A stretch of 54,590 nucleotides of DNA from Candidatus Cloacimonadota bacterium (GCA_029567705.1 JAKPXC010000085.1:1-54590), one strand, 5' to 3'; counted from the stretch's first letter, positions 31,499-41,900 are shown. The notes: generated by a model from the letters alone, not told the origin. Numbers and translations are program-made.

Positions 31499-34400
31499 TC
31501 ACGTCTGTGAACCTGCTGTGCTCTTTGAAGCGGGTCATGTGGAATCGTCCGAAGAAGCTATCCACCATGGAATAGATCACCGGGATCACAAAGAGGGTTA
31601 GCAGGGTCGCAAAGACCAGACCAAAGGTGAAGCTCACGGCCAGTGGTCTCCAGACTTGGGAAGAAGGATCGCTGGAGAAGACCAGAGGCAGCATTCCTGC
31701 CACCGTGGTTGCCGTCGTGAGGATGATGGGACGCAAGCGGGCTGAACCACTCTCGATAATCGCATGCCAGCGGTCTGTACCTTTCTCCCGTTCCTGATTG
31801 ATGAAGTCGATCAGCAGAATGGCGTTGTTCACCACCACTCCCGCCAGAGCCACCACTGAGATCATGGTATTGAGCGAGAAGGATAAGCCTGTGAGCAGAA
31901 GCCCAAAGATCACTCCAATAAAGGCAAAAGGTATGGTGATCATCACTATCAGGGGCTGCACATAGCTGCGGAATTGCGAAGCCAGGATGGTAAAGATGGC
32001 CAGAATGGCAATCAGGAAGGCATAGGCCAATGAAGTATAGCTCTTGCGCTGTTCTTCCTGCACTCCGCCAAACTCCATGGTATAACCCGGGAAGCGCTGC
32101 TCAAAGTTTGAGAGCGTTCCCTTGCTGCCCCTAAAACGGTCACCTCTCAGAAGGGTCTGCACTTCGGAAGGCGTACGTTTGGTGCTTCTCCCGCCCTGAT
32201 CGTAATTGGTCACCGCAGCGGTAACACTGACCACACGGTCGCCATCTCTATGTGAGATGCGGGAGATACCGCTGCCGATCTCAAACTCCGCCAGATCACG
32301 AATAGCAATCAGTTCACCCATGCGGCTGCGAATCTTCAGATTCTTCAGCATCTCCAGATCCTGAGTGTAGTTATCCTTGAGCTTCAGCAGGATGGGATAT
32401 TCATCCACGCCTTCACCACGGTACTGGGTTACTTCTGAGCCCGTGCTGGCAGTGCGGATGGTGGAAGCTATCTGCGCCACGGAGAGACCATAGAGCGAAA
32501 GCAACTCCTGCCTGGGTTTAATGCGTACTTCCAGCTTGCCTTTATCGTTGCTGTCCTCAATATCCGTCACTCCGGGTATCTTCTTCAGCTCAGATTTAAC
32601 CACCTCTGCAATGTAAGTGAGGCGTTCCAGATTCTCACCCTTGATGCGGATATCCACATCGTTACCGATGGGAGGACCACCCTGAGAGCGTCCAAATTTG
32701 TATGTGTAAAGCCCGGGCAGAGTATCCAGAAACTTCCGGAGTGAAGCCTTGATCTCGTCTTCACTGTATTTCATCTCTTTGAGCTCCACCAGGTCTATGG
32801 TGACCTGGGCATTGGAGGTTTTCATCTCACGCATACCCTGGCCGCCGATGGAACCGATATTGCTTACCACAAATTTCACATCCTGCTTTTCCTTCATGTT
32901 CAGCACATAGTTCTCCAGCTCGGAGACCACCCGTTCGGTCTCGTCCAGAGCTGTTCCGGTGGGAGTTTGCAGTTCGATGGAGATGATCTGCGAAGCAGAG
33001 GAAGGGAAGAATTCAAACTTGATGGCACCACTGGCCAGGATTCCCAGGGAGATCACAAAGAGCCCAATTACCGACCAGATAGTGATCGCCCGGTGGTGTA
33101 AGGCCTTGGTCACCAGCTTCCGGTAAACCTTCACCAAAGGACGTATCAGCCTGGTGGTGCGATCTTCTCCTGCCAGTTTCTTGCTGCCAAACTGATGGAT
33201 GTTGTTTGGCAGAATCACCATGCTTTGGAACCAGGAACCCAAGAGGGCTACGGAAACCACTATGGGAAACAGAGATAAGAATTGCCCCATGATTCCGGTC
33301 ATAAGCAGCAGGGGACTGAAGGCTGCCACAGTGGTCAGAGTGGAGGAAAAGACCGGCGAGATCACCTGATCCACTCCTGCCACGATGGCATCCTTGTGAT
33401 TATAACCCATCTCCCGGAAGCGATGGATGTTCTCCAACACCACAATGGAATTATCCACCACCATACCCACCACGATGATAAGGCCGAAGATGGTGAGGTT
33501 GTTCAGTGTTATATCAAAGAGTGGCAACATGATAAAGGTAATCAGAATGGAGAGAGGTATGCCTATGGAGGCAAAGACGGCATTACGCCATCCCAGGAAG
33601 AAAAACAGGGCGATGAAAACCAGCAGGATGCCCTGCATAGCACTGTTGCCCAAAGCGTTGATTCCGTTCTTCACATCGATGGAACCATCGTTGCGCACGC
33701 TTATCTTCACGCCGGGAACCTTCTTCTCAAAGTCCTTGATATAAGCTCTCACATCTTGCATGATCTTGATGATATTGCCATCACCTTTCTTGTAGATGAA
33801 GATACTGGTGCCTTCTTCGCCATTGAGTTTTGATATGGTCTGTTGACGTGCCAGAGTATCGGTTACAGTGGCCACATCGGAGATGCGCACGCTGCGTCCG
33901 GAAGCATCCGAACTGACGATCATGCTGCCCACTTCTTCCAGATTGTTAAACTGGCCTAAAGTACGCACCAAAAATTCCGTCTTGCCGTAACGGGTGGTAC
34001 CTCCGGGGATATTGAGGTTCCTGCCCTGAAGCACGGCAGAGAGATCGGAAAGGCTGATCCCATAGGCATCCAGCCTGGCCTGATCCACATCCACCCAGAT
34101 CTGACGGTCCCGAGCCCCCACCAGCTCCACTTTGGAGATGTTGTCCAGCCCCACTATTCCCTCTTTGAGGTCATCAGCAATCTTCCTCAGAGCCAAGGGA
34201 CTGAAATCTCCGCTTACCACAACTTGGGAGATGGGGTTCACTTCCCGCATATTAAGGCGGATGATGATGGGATCCATGGCGTCTGATGGCAGATCGGTAA
34301 TCTTGCTCATCTCCCGAACCACCAGATCATAGGCTTCCTCCGGGTCTTTGGAAGCATCAAAGCGAACTTCCAGAGTAGCCCGGCCTTCTTCGGTGCGGCT

Positions 34401-34643
34401 GGCTATATAATCCAAGCCATCCAAATCACCAAGCTCGGTTTCCACCTTACTGGTTATCAATTGTTCTATTTCTTCAGGGGCCACTCCCGGGTAGGGAACG
34501 ACCACCACGACAGCTCCAAAATCCACGGCCGGAAACTCTTCCCGGGGAAGAGTAACCATCACATAAACTCCCACCAGCAGGATCACCAGGGTGAGCATAT
34601 TGACCAGGACGGAGTACCTTATGGCAGTATCTGCTACTTTCAT
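31461..34643 (-). CDS. RND efflux pump inner-membrane transporter (AcrB/HAE1 type)
   Basis: 1060 residues, normal for the family. Proton-driven export from inner membrane or periplasm through a TolC channel. TM1 begins near residue 10 (VLVNMLTLVILLVGVYVMV). Repeat-domain patterns are present: FPAVDFGAVVVVVPYPGVAPEEIEQL, then GMVVDNSIVVLENIHRFRE with the conserved Asp residues of TM4, and the second-half equivalents GVVVNNAILLIDFINQERE, RPIILTTATTVAGMLPL. DAYGISLSDL marks the porter domain. Operon: padR-tolC-MFP-RND, 11 bases after the adaptor gene. Substrates unknown; the linked PadR regulator suggests induction by a small hydrophobic or phenolic compound. Confidence 0.97.
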   Translation of the reverse strand: MKVADTAIRYSVLVNMLTLVILLVGVYVMVTLPREEFPAVDFGAVVVVVPYPGVAPEEIEQLITSKVETELGDLDGLDYIASRTEEGRATLEVRFDASKDPEEAYDLVVREMSKITDLPSDAMDPIIIRLNMREVNPISQVVVSGDFSPLALRKIADDLKEGIVGLDNISKVELVGARDRQIWVDVDQARLDAYGISLSDLSAVLQGRNLNIPGGTTRYGKTEFLVRTLGQFNNLEEVGSMIVSSDASGRSVRISDVATVTDTLARQQTISKLNGEEGTSIFIYKKGDGNIIKIMQDVRAYIKDFEKKVPGVKISVRNDGSIDVKNGINALGNSAMQGILLVFIALFFFLGWRNAVFASIGIPLSILITFIMLPLFDITLNNLTIFGLIIVVGMVVDNSIVVLENIHRFREMGYNHKDAIVAGVDQVISPVFSSTLTTVAAFSPLLLMTGIMGQFLSLFPIVVSVALLGSWFQSMVILPNNIHQFGSKKLAGEDRTTRLIRPLVKVYRKLVTKALHHRAITIWSVIGLFVISLGILASGAIKFEFFPSSASQIISIELQTPTGTALDETERVVSELENYVLNMKEKQDVKFVVSNIGSIGGQGMREMKTSNAQVTIDLVELKEMKYSEDEIKASLRKFLDTLPGLYTYKFGRSQGGPPIGNDVDIRIKGENLERLTYIAEVVKSELKKIPGVTDIEDSNDKGKLEVRIKPRQELLSLYGLSVAQIASTIRTASTGSEVTQYRGEGVDEYPILLKLKDNYTQDLEMLKNLKIRSRMGELIAIRDLAEFEIGSGISRISHRDGDRVVSVTAAVTNYDQGGRSTKRTPSEVQTLLRGDRFRGSKGTLSNFEQRFPGYTMEFGGVQEEQRKSYTSLAYAFLIAILAIFTILASQFRSYVQPLIVMITIPFAFIGVIFGLLLTGLSFSLNTMISVVALAGVVVNNAILLIDFINQEREKGTDRWHAIIESGSARLRPIILTTATTVAGMLPLVFSSDPSSQVWRPLAVSFTFGLVFATLLTLFVIPVIYSMVDSFFGRFHMTRFKEHSRFTDVIKDDNADLPTES

Positions 34644-34654
34644 GCTGGTTCCCC

Positions 34655-35728
34655 TTACTGCCTGATCTCGACGAGGCTGCCTTCTTCCAGATTCTCAGCT
34701 CCACTGGTCACGATTCTTTCTCCGGGCTCTGCACCGGAGGCTATCACCACATATTCTCCAATCACGTTTCCCAGGGTAACAGGGCGCTTCTCGGCCTTGT
34801 TTTCCGGTGTGATTACATAGAGATAGGTCTTATCATATTCTCGCACCACGTTTGTGATATCTGTGTAAAGCAGGTTGTTAAAGGTACTGGTAAGAATCTT
34901 GGCAGAGACCACCATTCCGGGCATAAGGCCGCGCGGAGAGCTGATCTCTATCTCCAGAGGATAGTTTGAGCTCCCCTGCAGAGGACTGATTCCAAAGCCC
35001 CGAATTCTTCCCTGATGCTGCTCGCTGGAGCCCACCAGAGTGATTAATGCGCTTTGTCCCACCCGGAGCTTGCCGATCTGGCTATCACCCACGCCGGTCT
35101 TGAGAATCAGACTGCTGGCATTGGTGATGGTCGCCACGGGTTGTCCTGCAGCCAGATACTGACCCACAGCCACATTGAGATTGGAGATGGTGCCGGATTC
35201 GGGAGCCGTCAAATAGCTGCCGCTGAGTCCGCTGCGAGCCTGTTCCAGCCCGGCTCTGGCACCTTCCAAACCGGCTCTGGCACCAGTGAAGGCAGAGAGA
35301 GCCGTGTTGTATTCGGCTTCGGAAATCAGATTGCGCCGTCTGGATTCTTCGGCATAGTTCAGGTTACGCTGGGCATTATCAAAGGAGGCTTGAGCTGAAG
35401 CCAGAGCAGCCTGGGCTTGTTCCACCCGGATCTGCGAGACCTGATTGTCCAGCCTGCCAATTCTTTCACCCTGCGCCACGCGGTCTCCCAGCTTCTTGTA
35501 AAGCTGTAGGACGCGTCCGGCAGACTCGGCGGACATCACGATGTTGGTGATGCCTTCCAGCTTGCCGGAAACCGTTACATAGTCATTCAAAGAGCGCAGT
35601 TCCAGCTCTTCCACCATCACAGGTTGAGCTCCGTTGTCACTTTTGGGGCCGGGTCTTCCTCCCCGGTTGCAGGCAGAAACCAGGATCAGGATCAATAGGG
35701 ATAAGAGGATCAGTTTACTGTATTTCAT
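34655..35728 (-). CDS. RND efflux periplasmic adaptor lipoprotein (MFP family)
   Basis: 357 residues. Lipoprotein signal MKYSKLILLSLLILILVSAC (Cys20). The biotinyl-lipoyl-like domain is split around a coiled-coil hairpin: GRVLQLYKKLGDRVAQGERI, then QAQAALASAQASFDNAQRNL with long heptad-like helices, then GTISNLNVAVGQYLAAGQPV. Beta-barrel and membrane-proximal domains follow (IEISSPRGLMPGMVVSAKI, GAEPGERIVTSGAENLEEGS). It bridges the RND pump and TolC channel. The ATG overlaps the stop of the TolC gene (35725-35728). Confidence 0.95.
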   Translation of the reverse strand: MKYSKLILLSLLILILVSACNRGGRPGPKSDNGAQPVMVEELELRSLNDYVTVSGKLEGITNIVMSAESAGRVLQLYKKLGDRVAQGERIGRLDNQVSQIRVEQAQAALASAQASFDNAQRNLNYAEESRRRNLISEAEYNTALSAFTGARAGLEGARAGLEQARSGLSGSYLTAPESGTISNLNVAVGQYLAAGQPVATITNASSLILKTGVGDSQIGKLRVGQSALITLVGSSEQHQGRIRGFGISPLQGSSNYPLEIEISSPRGLMPGMVVSAKILTSTFNNLLYTDITNVVREYDKTYLYVITPENKAEKRPVTLGNVIGEYVVIASGAEPGERIVTSGAENLEEGSLVEIRQ

Positions 35729-37092
35729 AGATTATCTCCACTTTGGATCAGATTGTTCAGGATTTGTGTATCGGTGATGCCCAGCAGTTGCTTCAGCGCA
35801 GCCAGGGCTTTTAAATAGTTGTAATAGCTTGTGTTTTGAGATAGCCGGGCAGCGGAGAGCATCAGATCCATATCCAGAAGCTCTGCGCTGGAGATCATAT
35901 TCAGGCGGAAGCGTTCCTGCATCTGCTCATAAGTCTGCTCGGTGTAACTCAACGCCAGGCCGGAAGCCTTCACCTGCTTGGCTGCACTCACCAGATTCAG
36001 CACGGCCGCTTCCATCCCGGTTTCTACCCCGCTGCGCAGGCTTTCTGCTTCATAACGCTTTTGCTGCAGGTCAAAATAGGATTTGCGCATGGCAGAGTAA
36101 TTCCCCACCTGCGGAAGCAGAGGAAGGGAGACATTGAGCATGATCTGGTTGGAAGCTTCAAATTCCCAACGGTCGAGGCCATTTTCCTGGTACTGACGGC
36201 TTCCGGCCAAGGCTACGGTAGGCAGGAAGGAACCCTGGCTGATCTTATAAGATCGGCGGGAAAGCTCCAGGCTGCGCTCCGATATCTTCAGCGCAATACT
36301 GCCGCTTTGGCCGTAGTTCTTGGCACGAACTGCCAAAAGGGATGTCTCTCCCGAATCAAAGCCCTGCAGTAACCTCAGGGTGGGATCTTCCTGATCAGTG
36401 GCAACCGCTGCGGGAATGGGGCTGTAATCCAGATTGAGCAGATCCCGCAGGCTCATCTGTGCCAGAGAAAAGGCGGATTGCGCCTGCAGCAGGCTCACTT
36501 CCTTGGAAGCCAGGTTGCTCTCAAAGCGCAGGTAATCCGCATTGGAGATCAAGCCGGCATCTTTCTTTAGGGTAGCAATCTCCAGATTGGTCTGGGCAGA
36601 ACGGTAATCCTGCTCGTTCATATCCAGCAGCGCCATGGTTTGCAGCACCGCCAGATACTTGCTTTCCAAGTCTGAAAGCAGAGTAAGTTCCTGATTCTGC
36701 AAGGCCAGATCTGCCATTTCCACTCCGATCTCCGCCATCTTGTAAGCTTGCCAGAGCTTGCCTCCGGTGAATAGCGGCTGGCTGAGCTGCAGATTGAAGG
36801 TGCGGAAGTCGTTATTGAGCTTGATGGTGCTTCCTCCAGCCTGCACTTCCGTGGCGGGATCCATATAGAGGAGAGTTCCGCTCAGAGAGAGATTGGGCAG
36901 GAAGGAACTGAGCGCCTGATTCTTGCTCCAGCGGGCAGATTCCCGGGCCGCAAGCTTGGCATGATAATCGTTGTTGTTTGATAGCGCCAGGGTTCTGGCT
37001 TCTTCATAGCTCAGGTTTGGGGTTCTGCCGGTCTGTGCCCCCAGGGAGGCCAGCAGCAGAACGATCAGGGATAGGCTTAAGATTCTTTTCAA
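35725..37092 (-). CDS. TolC-family outer-membrane efflux protein
   Basis: 455 residues with a cleavable signal peptide (MKRILSLSLIVLLLASLGAQ). The sequence has the internal duplication of TolC-type proteins: two sets of long helices with Ala/Leu heptads (YEEARTLALSNNNDYHAKLA, NLEIATLKKDAGLISNADYL; and the C-terminal MQERFRLNMISSAELLDMDL) and short beta segments (LNLSYEEA-type entry, FLPNLSLSGTL, FLPTVALAGSRQYQ). It forms the trimeric channel through outer membrane and periplasm. The gene follows padR with a four-base overlap. Confidence 0.93.
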   Translation of the reverse strand: MKRILSLSLIVLLLASLGAQTGRTPNLSYEEARTLALSNNNDYHAKLAARESARWSKNQALSSFLPNLSLSGTLLYMDPATEVQAGGSTIKLNNDFRTFNLQLSQPLFTGGKLWQAYKMAEIGVEMADLALQNQELTLLSDLESKYLAVLQTMALLDMNEQDYRSAQTNLEIATLKKDAGLISNADYLRFESNLASKEVSLLQAQSAFSLAQMSLRDLLNLDYSPIPAAVATDQEDPTLRLLQGFDSGETSLLAVRAKNYGQSGSIALKISERSLELSRRSYKISQGSFLPTVALAGSRQYQENGLDRWEFEASNQIMLNVSLPLLPQVGNYSAMRKSYFDLQQKRYEAESLRSGVETGMEAAVLNLVSAAKQVKASGLALSYTEQTYEQMQERFRLNMISSAELLDMDLMLSAARLSQNTSYYNYLKALAALKQLLGITDTQILNNLIQSGDNL

Positions 37093-37664
37093 TTATCCTC
37101 CGTTTCTTTGTAAAAATGATCTTCGGGCATATTGGGGATGGCCTCCAGAAGCTCTTCCAAAGTGATGCGTTCCACTTCGAAATGCCTCAGGCCTAATCTA
37201 AAAATATGTTGCATCACCTCAGGGACATCATTCTTATCCATCATGGCTTTGCAATGCTCCTGCTTCTGAGTGTGCATCGGCCCAATCAGCATCTCGTAAC
37301 GCTGTCTGACGGCGTCTGTGAGTTCCCTGCGGGTGACCGATTGCCAGCAGAAGGATAGCACCAGCCACCACTCCTGCGGAGATAAGGCAGTTTTTTGCAA
37401 TTCTTCCAGCACCAGTAAACGCAGAAGACGATGCCCGCGCTGGCTGAGATGATACACCGTTCGCGGGGGATTATTTCCTTCCACTTCCTGTTCACCGCCG
37501 ATCATCTGGCGTTCTTCCAGATTCTGTAGCGCTTTGTATATGGAGGGAAGCTTGATTCCCGCCCAAACAGAAAGCTTCATTTCTTCCACTATCTGACCTA
37601 TTCTATAGCCATACATGGGTTCTTTTTTGAGAAAACCCAGCACAACCAATTGAGGCTTGGCCAT
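37089..37664 (-). CDS. PadR-family transcriptional regulator of the efflux operon
   Basis: 191 residues, the two-domain (PadR plus VIR-type helical) length. The winged helix is in residues 1-85: QLVVLGFLKKEPMYGYRIGQ, GIKLPSIYKALQNLEERQMI and PPRTVYHLSQRGHRLLRLLV, all typical of PadR. The C-terminal helices would dimerise and bind a ligand. It probably represses its own operon: a perfect inverted repeat lies 16-32 bases before its start codon (37680-37696). AAGGAG precedes the ATG. Loss of repression by a drug or phenolic ligand would induce the pump (family knowledge, not shown here). Confidence 0.93.
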   Translation of the reverse strand: MAKPQLVVLGFLKKEPMYGYRIGQIVEEMKLSVWAGIKLPSIYKALQNLEERQMIGGEQEVEGNNPPRTVYHLSQRGHRLLRLLVLEELQKTALSPQEWWLVLSFCWQSVTRRELTDAVRQRYEMLIGPMHTQKQEHCKAMMDKNDVPEVMQHIFRLGLRHFEVERITLEELLEAIPNMPEDHFYKETEDN

Positions 37665-37679
37665 TTCTTACTCCTTTTT

Positions 37680-37696
37680 CTACTAATGTTTAGTAG
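37680..37696. promoter_or_regulatory. Putative PadR operator
   Basis: CTACTAA-TGT-TTAGTAG, a perfect 7-bp inverted repeat with a 3-bp spacer, just upstream of padR. A looser GACTA...TAGTC pair (37695-37718) overlaps it. Position and symmetry suit an autoregulatory site. Confidence 0.6.
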
Positions 37697-37842
37697 ACTA
37701 CTCGCATTTCTAATAGTCAGGATAATCATATCGAGATATCTGGCAAGCTCTTTTTTTTGTGAACGGAACGACGTGGTGAAGACACGGATCACTTGTGCAT
37801 AAAGCATAATCATGGTTTGTTATTCACAAGGAACATCTGCCT

Positions 37843-38100
37843 TCGAGACTGTGTGAAAAGTCTTTGGAGAGTCCCGCTAGGGACGATATTTCAGATAGCA
37901 ACGCAGAATTCCATGAGGATGTAATGAGTCCCAACGGGACGGCATTTTAGATAATTAATACATTCTTGTTTATACATATAAGGTTATCTGAAATTGCGTC
38001 CCTACAGGACTCTGGTTCGTTTGTATGTATTCGTTGTGCTAGCTAAAATGTCGTCCCTAGCGGGACTCTTCTCAAACCCAGACTATTCGCACAGTCTCAA
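37843..38100. mobile_element. MITE-like element with about 57-bp terminal inverted repeats
   Basis: The left end begins GAGACTGTGTGAAAAGTCTT and runs through AGTCCCGCTAGGGACGATAT to about 37899. The right end, reverse-complemented, begins GAGACTGTGCGAATAGTCTG and runs through AGTCCCGCTAGGGACGACAT. Two further internal GTCCC...GGGAC units (about 37927-37955 and 37983-38011, inverted) make a nested structure. No open frame of use is inside, so mobilisation would need a transposase from elsewhere. Confidence 0.7.
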
Positions 38101-38282
38101 AGCAGAGGCTATGATCAGGTCTACCCACTAAAACTGGATATGACCTTTTATTTTTAAAACAGAGGAAAGCAGTAAAAGAGGGTCTGTTACTGGGATTTAG
38201 GTTTAGGATCGTGTCCCTACCGTCCATTTCGTCCATATTGTCCATAGTTCAAACCACAGAGCACCCCAATGCCTCCCCGACT

Positions 38283-38351
38283 CTTCGCCGACTCTTGCAG
38301 GACTCTTCCCGAACACTTTGCTCGGGAAGAGTCGGCCAGCACTCGGCGAAG
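38283..38351. repeat. Family A 69-bp palindrome, copy 3
   Basis: Same 30-9-30 layout and loop ACACTTTGC. Here the middle of the right arm (GTCGGCCAGC) fails to match the left arm (TTGCAGGAC), the mirror image of the mismatch in copy 1. Confidence 0.85.
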
Positions 38352-38385
38352 AGTCCGGGACAAATGAGTGAACCACAGAGAGTGG

Positions 38386-38404
38386 AAGTGACATCTTGTT
38401 GCTT
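38386..38404. repeat. Family B palindrome, degenerate copy 3
   Basis: AAGTGACATCTTGTTGCTT; one arm base pair is lost relative to the perfect copies at 3337, 7050 and 53592. Confidence 0.5.
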
Positions 38405-38443
38405 CTTGGAAAGTAACCAGCAGTAAGTGCTGGATAAGCAGGT

Positions 38444-38480
38444 TCCGGTTTCTGTGGCAACGAGACCTCCCCATCTCAAG
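38444..38480 (-). repeat. Family C repeat, copy 6 (reverse, diverged)
   Basis: On the minus strand it reads CTTGAGATGGGGAGGTCTCG and then TTGCCACAGAAACCGGAA, alignable to the plus-strand C unit with several changes. It lies just before a family E hairpin. Confidence 0.5.
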
Positions 38481-38497
38481 GCTGCTACCGCACCGTT

Positions 38498-38583
38498 GGA
38501 GTTCACGGCGGCTAGCTCAGCTATACATATATCTCTCAGCCCGCTGCCGTCGTGGACTTCAACCAGCACGCCGCGAAGCGGAA
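38498..38583 (+). repeat. Family E hairpin repeat, copy 3
   Basis: Arms GGAGTTCACGGCGG (38498-38511) and CCGTCGTGGACTTC (38547-38560), 35-nt loop sharing TATCTCTCAGCCCG-type sequence with copy 1, then a CGCGAAGCGGAA tail. Relative to copy 1, stem pair 9 changed from T-A to C-G on both sides. Confidence 0.8.
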
Positions 38584-38653
38584 CATCTCGCCCATGCCGG
38601 CACACCCACTGTATAAAGTCCCGTCTATTAAGACGTGGTGCAGCTTCTTCGGT

Positions 38654-38965
38654 TCAGTTGGAATCCGGCTCCCAGCCATAGATTCTCAGGTCTACTTTGT
38701 AGTTCTGAACCACGACGCCTTCCTTCCTCAGCAGTTCTGCCTGAAGCTCTCCTCCGGTCTCAGGCGGGAGGGAGATCTTGCCGGAAGCGCTCACTACCCG
38801 GTGCCAGGGAAGAGAGTATTTTCTGCTGCAGGATGATAGTAGCCGTGAAACCAATCTGCCCCCGTTGGGATAACCGGCCAGGCTGCCAATCCGGGAGTAG
38901 CTGGTCACTTTGCCTTTAGGAATGGAGCGGATGATCTGAAGGATAAGCTCTGTGCTTTGCAGCAT
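38654..38965 (-). CDS. Alkyltransferase-like protein (ATL)
   Basis: 103 residues. Related to the C-terminal DNA-binding domain of O6-alkylguanine-DNA alkyltransferase, but the acceptor Cys of the PCHRV motif is Trp here (LPWHRVV, Trp54), which defines ATL proteins. These bind and flip O6-alkylguanine without repairing it and are believed to recruit nucleotide excision repair. Other motifs are normal: IPKGKVTSYSRIGSLAGYP, the recognition-helix region GRLVSRLLSSC, and the SASGKISLP loop after the active-site strand. The ATG overlaps the stop of the SNF2 gene by one base, so the two are coupled. A direct link to the SNF2 protein in DNA damage handling is plausible but inferred. Confidence 0.92.
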   Translation of the reverse strand: MLQSTELILQIIRSIPKGKVTSYSRIGSLAGYPNGGRLVSRLLSSCSRKYSLPWHRVVSASGKISLPPETGGELQAELLRKEGVVVQNYKVDLRIYGWEPDSN

Positions 38966-41900
38966 CAGTATTCAAAGAGGGAGCGGATTTCTGCTTCGCT
39001 CATGGTACGCATCAGTTGCTGGCCTTCTTCGATGATGGAGCTGAAGAGTTCACGTTTGCCTTGCTGGAGCTTCATGATCTTCTCCTCCACGGTTCCCAAG
39101 GTGATAAGCCGGAAGACGTTCACTTTGTTCACCTGTCCGATGCGATGTGCCCGGTCGATCGCCTGAGCCTCCACCATGGGATTCCACCAGGGATCAAAGA
39201 GAATCACAGTGTTCGCACTGCTAAGGTTCAAGCCGGTGCCGCCTGCCTTGAGGCTGATCAGGAAGAGCCTAAGCTGAGGATCCTGATTGAAGCGGTTCAC
39301 CTGCGCCATGCGTTCCTTGGTCTGCCCATCCAGATAGGCATAATCCAGCCCTTGCTTGTCCATCTCGGCCCGGATGATCCGCAGCATGCTGACAAACTGG
39401 CTGAAGATCAGGATCTTATGCCCGCTGTTGAGAGAATCCTGCACCAGTTCCATCAGGAGTTCCAGCTTGGCAGAAAGCTCCGGATCGGGCAGGATATCGG
39501 GATTGGCCAGGTGGGGGTGGTTGCAGACCTGGCGGAGCTTGGTGAGTGCAGCCAGGATGTGGATATAATTGGTCTCCTCCGGTTTCCTGTCCGGGAAGAG
39601 CTTCTGCTTCACATTGTCCAGAATCTGCAGGTACAGCTTCTCCTGCAAGGGATTGAGCTTGCACCAGGAGACCTGCTCCTGCTTGTCCGGCAGCTCCAGC
39701 AGCACATCCTTCTTGATGCGGCGCAGGATGAAAGGACTCACAGCCTTGTGCAGCCTTTGCCGGTTCTTTTCTGCCAGCTCGCTGTGGATGTATTCCTTCT
39801 TGAAAGCGGAAAGACTGCCCAGATAACCCGGCATGAGAAAATCAAAGATAGACCAAAGCTCGGTGAGATCATTCTCAAACGGTGTTCCGGAGAGTGCCAG
39901 ACGGTGATTGGCTTGCAGCTTCTTGATAGCTGAGGTGCGCTGCGCCGTCACGTTCTTGATGTTTTGTGCTTCATCCAGAATCACCCAGTGGAAGGGCATC
40001 TGCTTGAGAGTATTTATCTCATTGAGCACCAGGGAATAGGACATGATAATCAATTGGACATTGGGTGTGGAGAGCAGTGTCTGGCGTTCTTCCCGGTTGC
40101 CTTCCACCACCAGATAGCGGATATTGGTGTGGAATTTCTCAATTTCTGCCGCCCAGTTATACAGCAAGGTCTTGGGGCAGATCACCAGGCTGCAGCTATC
40201 GGCCGGAGCAGAACTGAGCACAGAGAGTGTCTGTACCGTTTTTCCCAGACCCATCTCATCGGCCAGAATGCCGTTGAGCCTGTATTTGGCGAGCATCTTC
40301 AGCCAGGAATGCCCGGCTTTCTGATAGGCGCGCAGCACGGTTTGCAGATAGAGGGGAAGGCTGTCTTCCTTGTGTTGTTTCCGCGCCAGAAGCTCGCTGA
40401 ACATCTGCTGCAGATACTCGTCTCCCAGAATCCGCATCTCGGGATTGTCCTGCATCAGCCTTTGGTAATAGGGAATGTTCATTAGCCGGGCACGGTAGGT
40501 GGCATCGGCTCTGGCTTCGCTGCGGGCGATCATTTTATCCATATCATAGAAGACTTCAGGATTACTGATAAAGATCATCCTGCCATCCTGAGTGTGCAGG
40601 TATTCAGAGCCGGATTTGAAGTATTTGCGCAGCTCTTCATGGCTGAAGCTGAGGTCTTTGTAACGATAGTTCAGCTCGTAATTGAACCACTCTATCTCAT
40701 CACTCTGCCGGGCTTGCAGCTCCACTTCCAGGTGGGCTTTATAGACGAAATCCCGCTCTATCTCGGGATCGATCTCGATATCCCAATCCTTCTCGCTGAG
40801 TTCAAAGACACTCTTCTTGAGCTGGTCGATGGCTGCCTCGCCTTCAAAGAGCAATTCGCTATATTCTTCCAGACGGTTCAGATCGGCTTTGGGCAGGCTG
40901 CGGTAAAGCTCTTCCACCTGCTCGGTCACGGAGGCGGGAATACGGTACCAGCGGTCACTTTCCTCAGCTTCGGGATCCGTTTGATACCTCACCAAAGGGC
41001 TGCGGAACCTCAGCACGGAAATCGGCAGGCTTTCACCATCGGGATAAAGCAGGTTGCCTTTGAGGATGTAAGCCTCGCCCATCTTGCGGAGCTGAATCTG
41101 CACCTGAGGGATTTCATCCACGATGGCAGGGAGGCTGATGCGTTCGTCAAAATCCAGATAGATATCGTATTTACGCAGTTCATGATAGACCAGAGTGCGG
41201 TAGAAAACCAGATCCCTGGCCGTCAGGATCAGATCGTTGGAAAAGAGCTTATCGATCTGCGGATTGGCCAGAGGAAGCCAGACTTTATAAACTTGGTTAC
41301 GGAAGAAAAGCCAGGTGGGCAGGCCTTCAAACCAAGTGGAAAGCTCATCCACCACCACAGCATTGAGCCGGTAGTTCTTCCTGCCGGAAGGTTCTATCCT
41401 CAAGCTAAGCGGATAAGGCTGAGCATGGAAAAACAGCTCTTCACCGGTCTCTTTCACCTGCACTTTGCGTCCGGATTTCTCCAGCAGTGCCAGCGCAGCG
41501 GGGAAGCTCTTTTTGTAGATGGTATAAAAGTGGGATTTCTGGCTGTGAGCGGCACGGTTTTCGTGCACATAGAGCCAAAATCTGAGCTCTTCATCACTCA
41601 GGATGCTGCCTTGCTCCAGGATTTCTTTTTGCTTGCGCACTCCCATCTGCTCCGGGATTTCTCCCAGGCTCAAATGGATCAGCTCGGGAAGCCTCAAGGC
41701 CAGATAAGCTCCATAATGGATGCGGAGCTTGTCGCTTTCGGGATTGTAGATGCCTTCGATCTGGATGGCGGAGTCTTCCAGCTTGCGGATCAGTGCTTCC
41801 GGAGCCCGCAAAGCATGGCTGTTGCAGGTTTCCACCAGAGGCATATCCAGAATCTCGCTCTTCAGGTAGAAATAGGCATATCGCAGCACCGAAAGGTAAT

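Larger units (their letters stand above)
38101..38653. other. Intergenic repeat island 3
   Basis: About 550 bases with copies of A (38283), B (38386), C reverse (38444) and E (38498). Open frames here consist of translated repeats and are not credible genes. 38101-38270 shows nothing recognisable. Confidence 0.7.
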
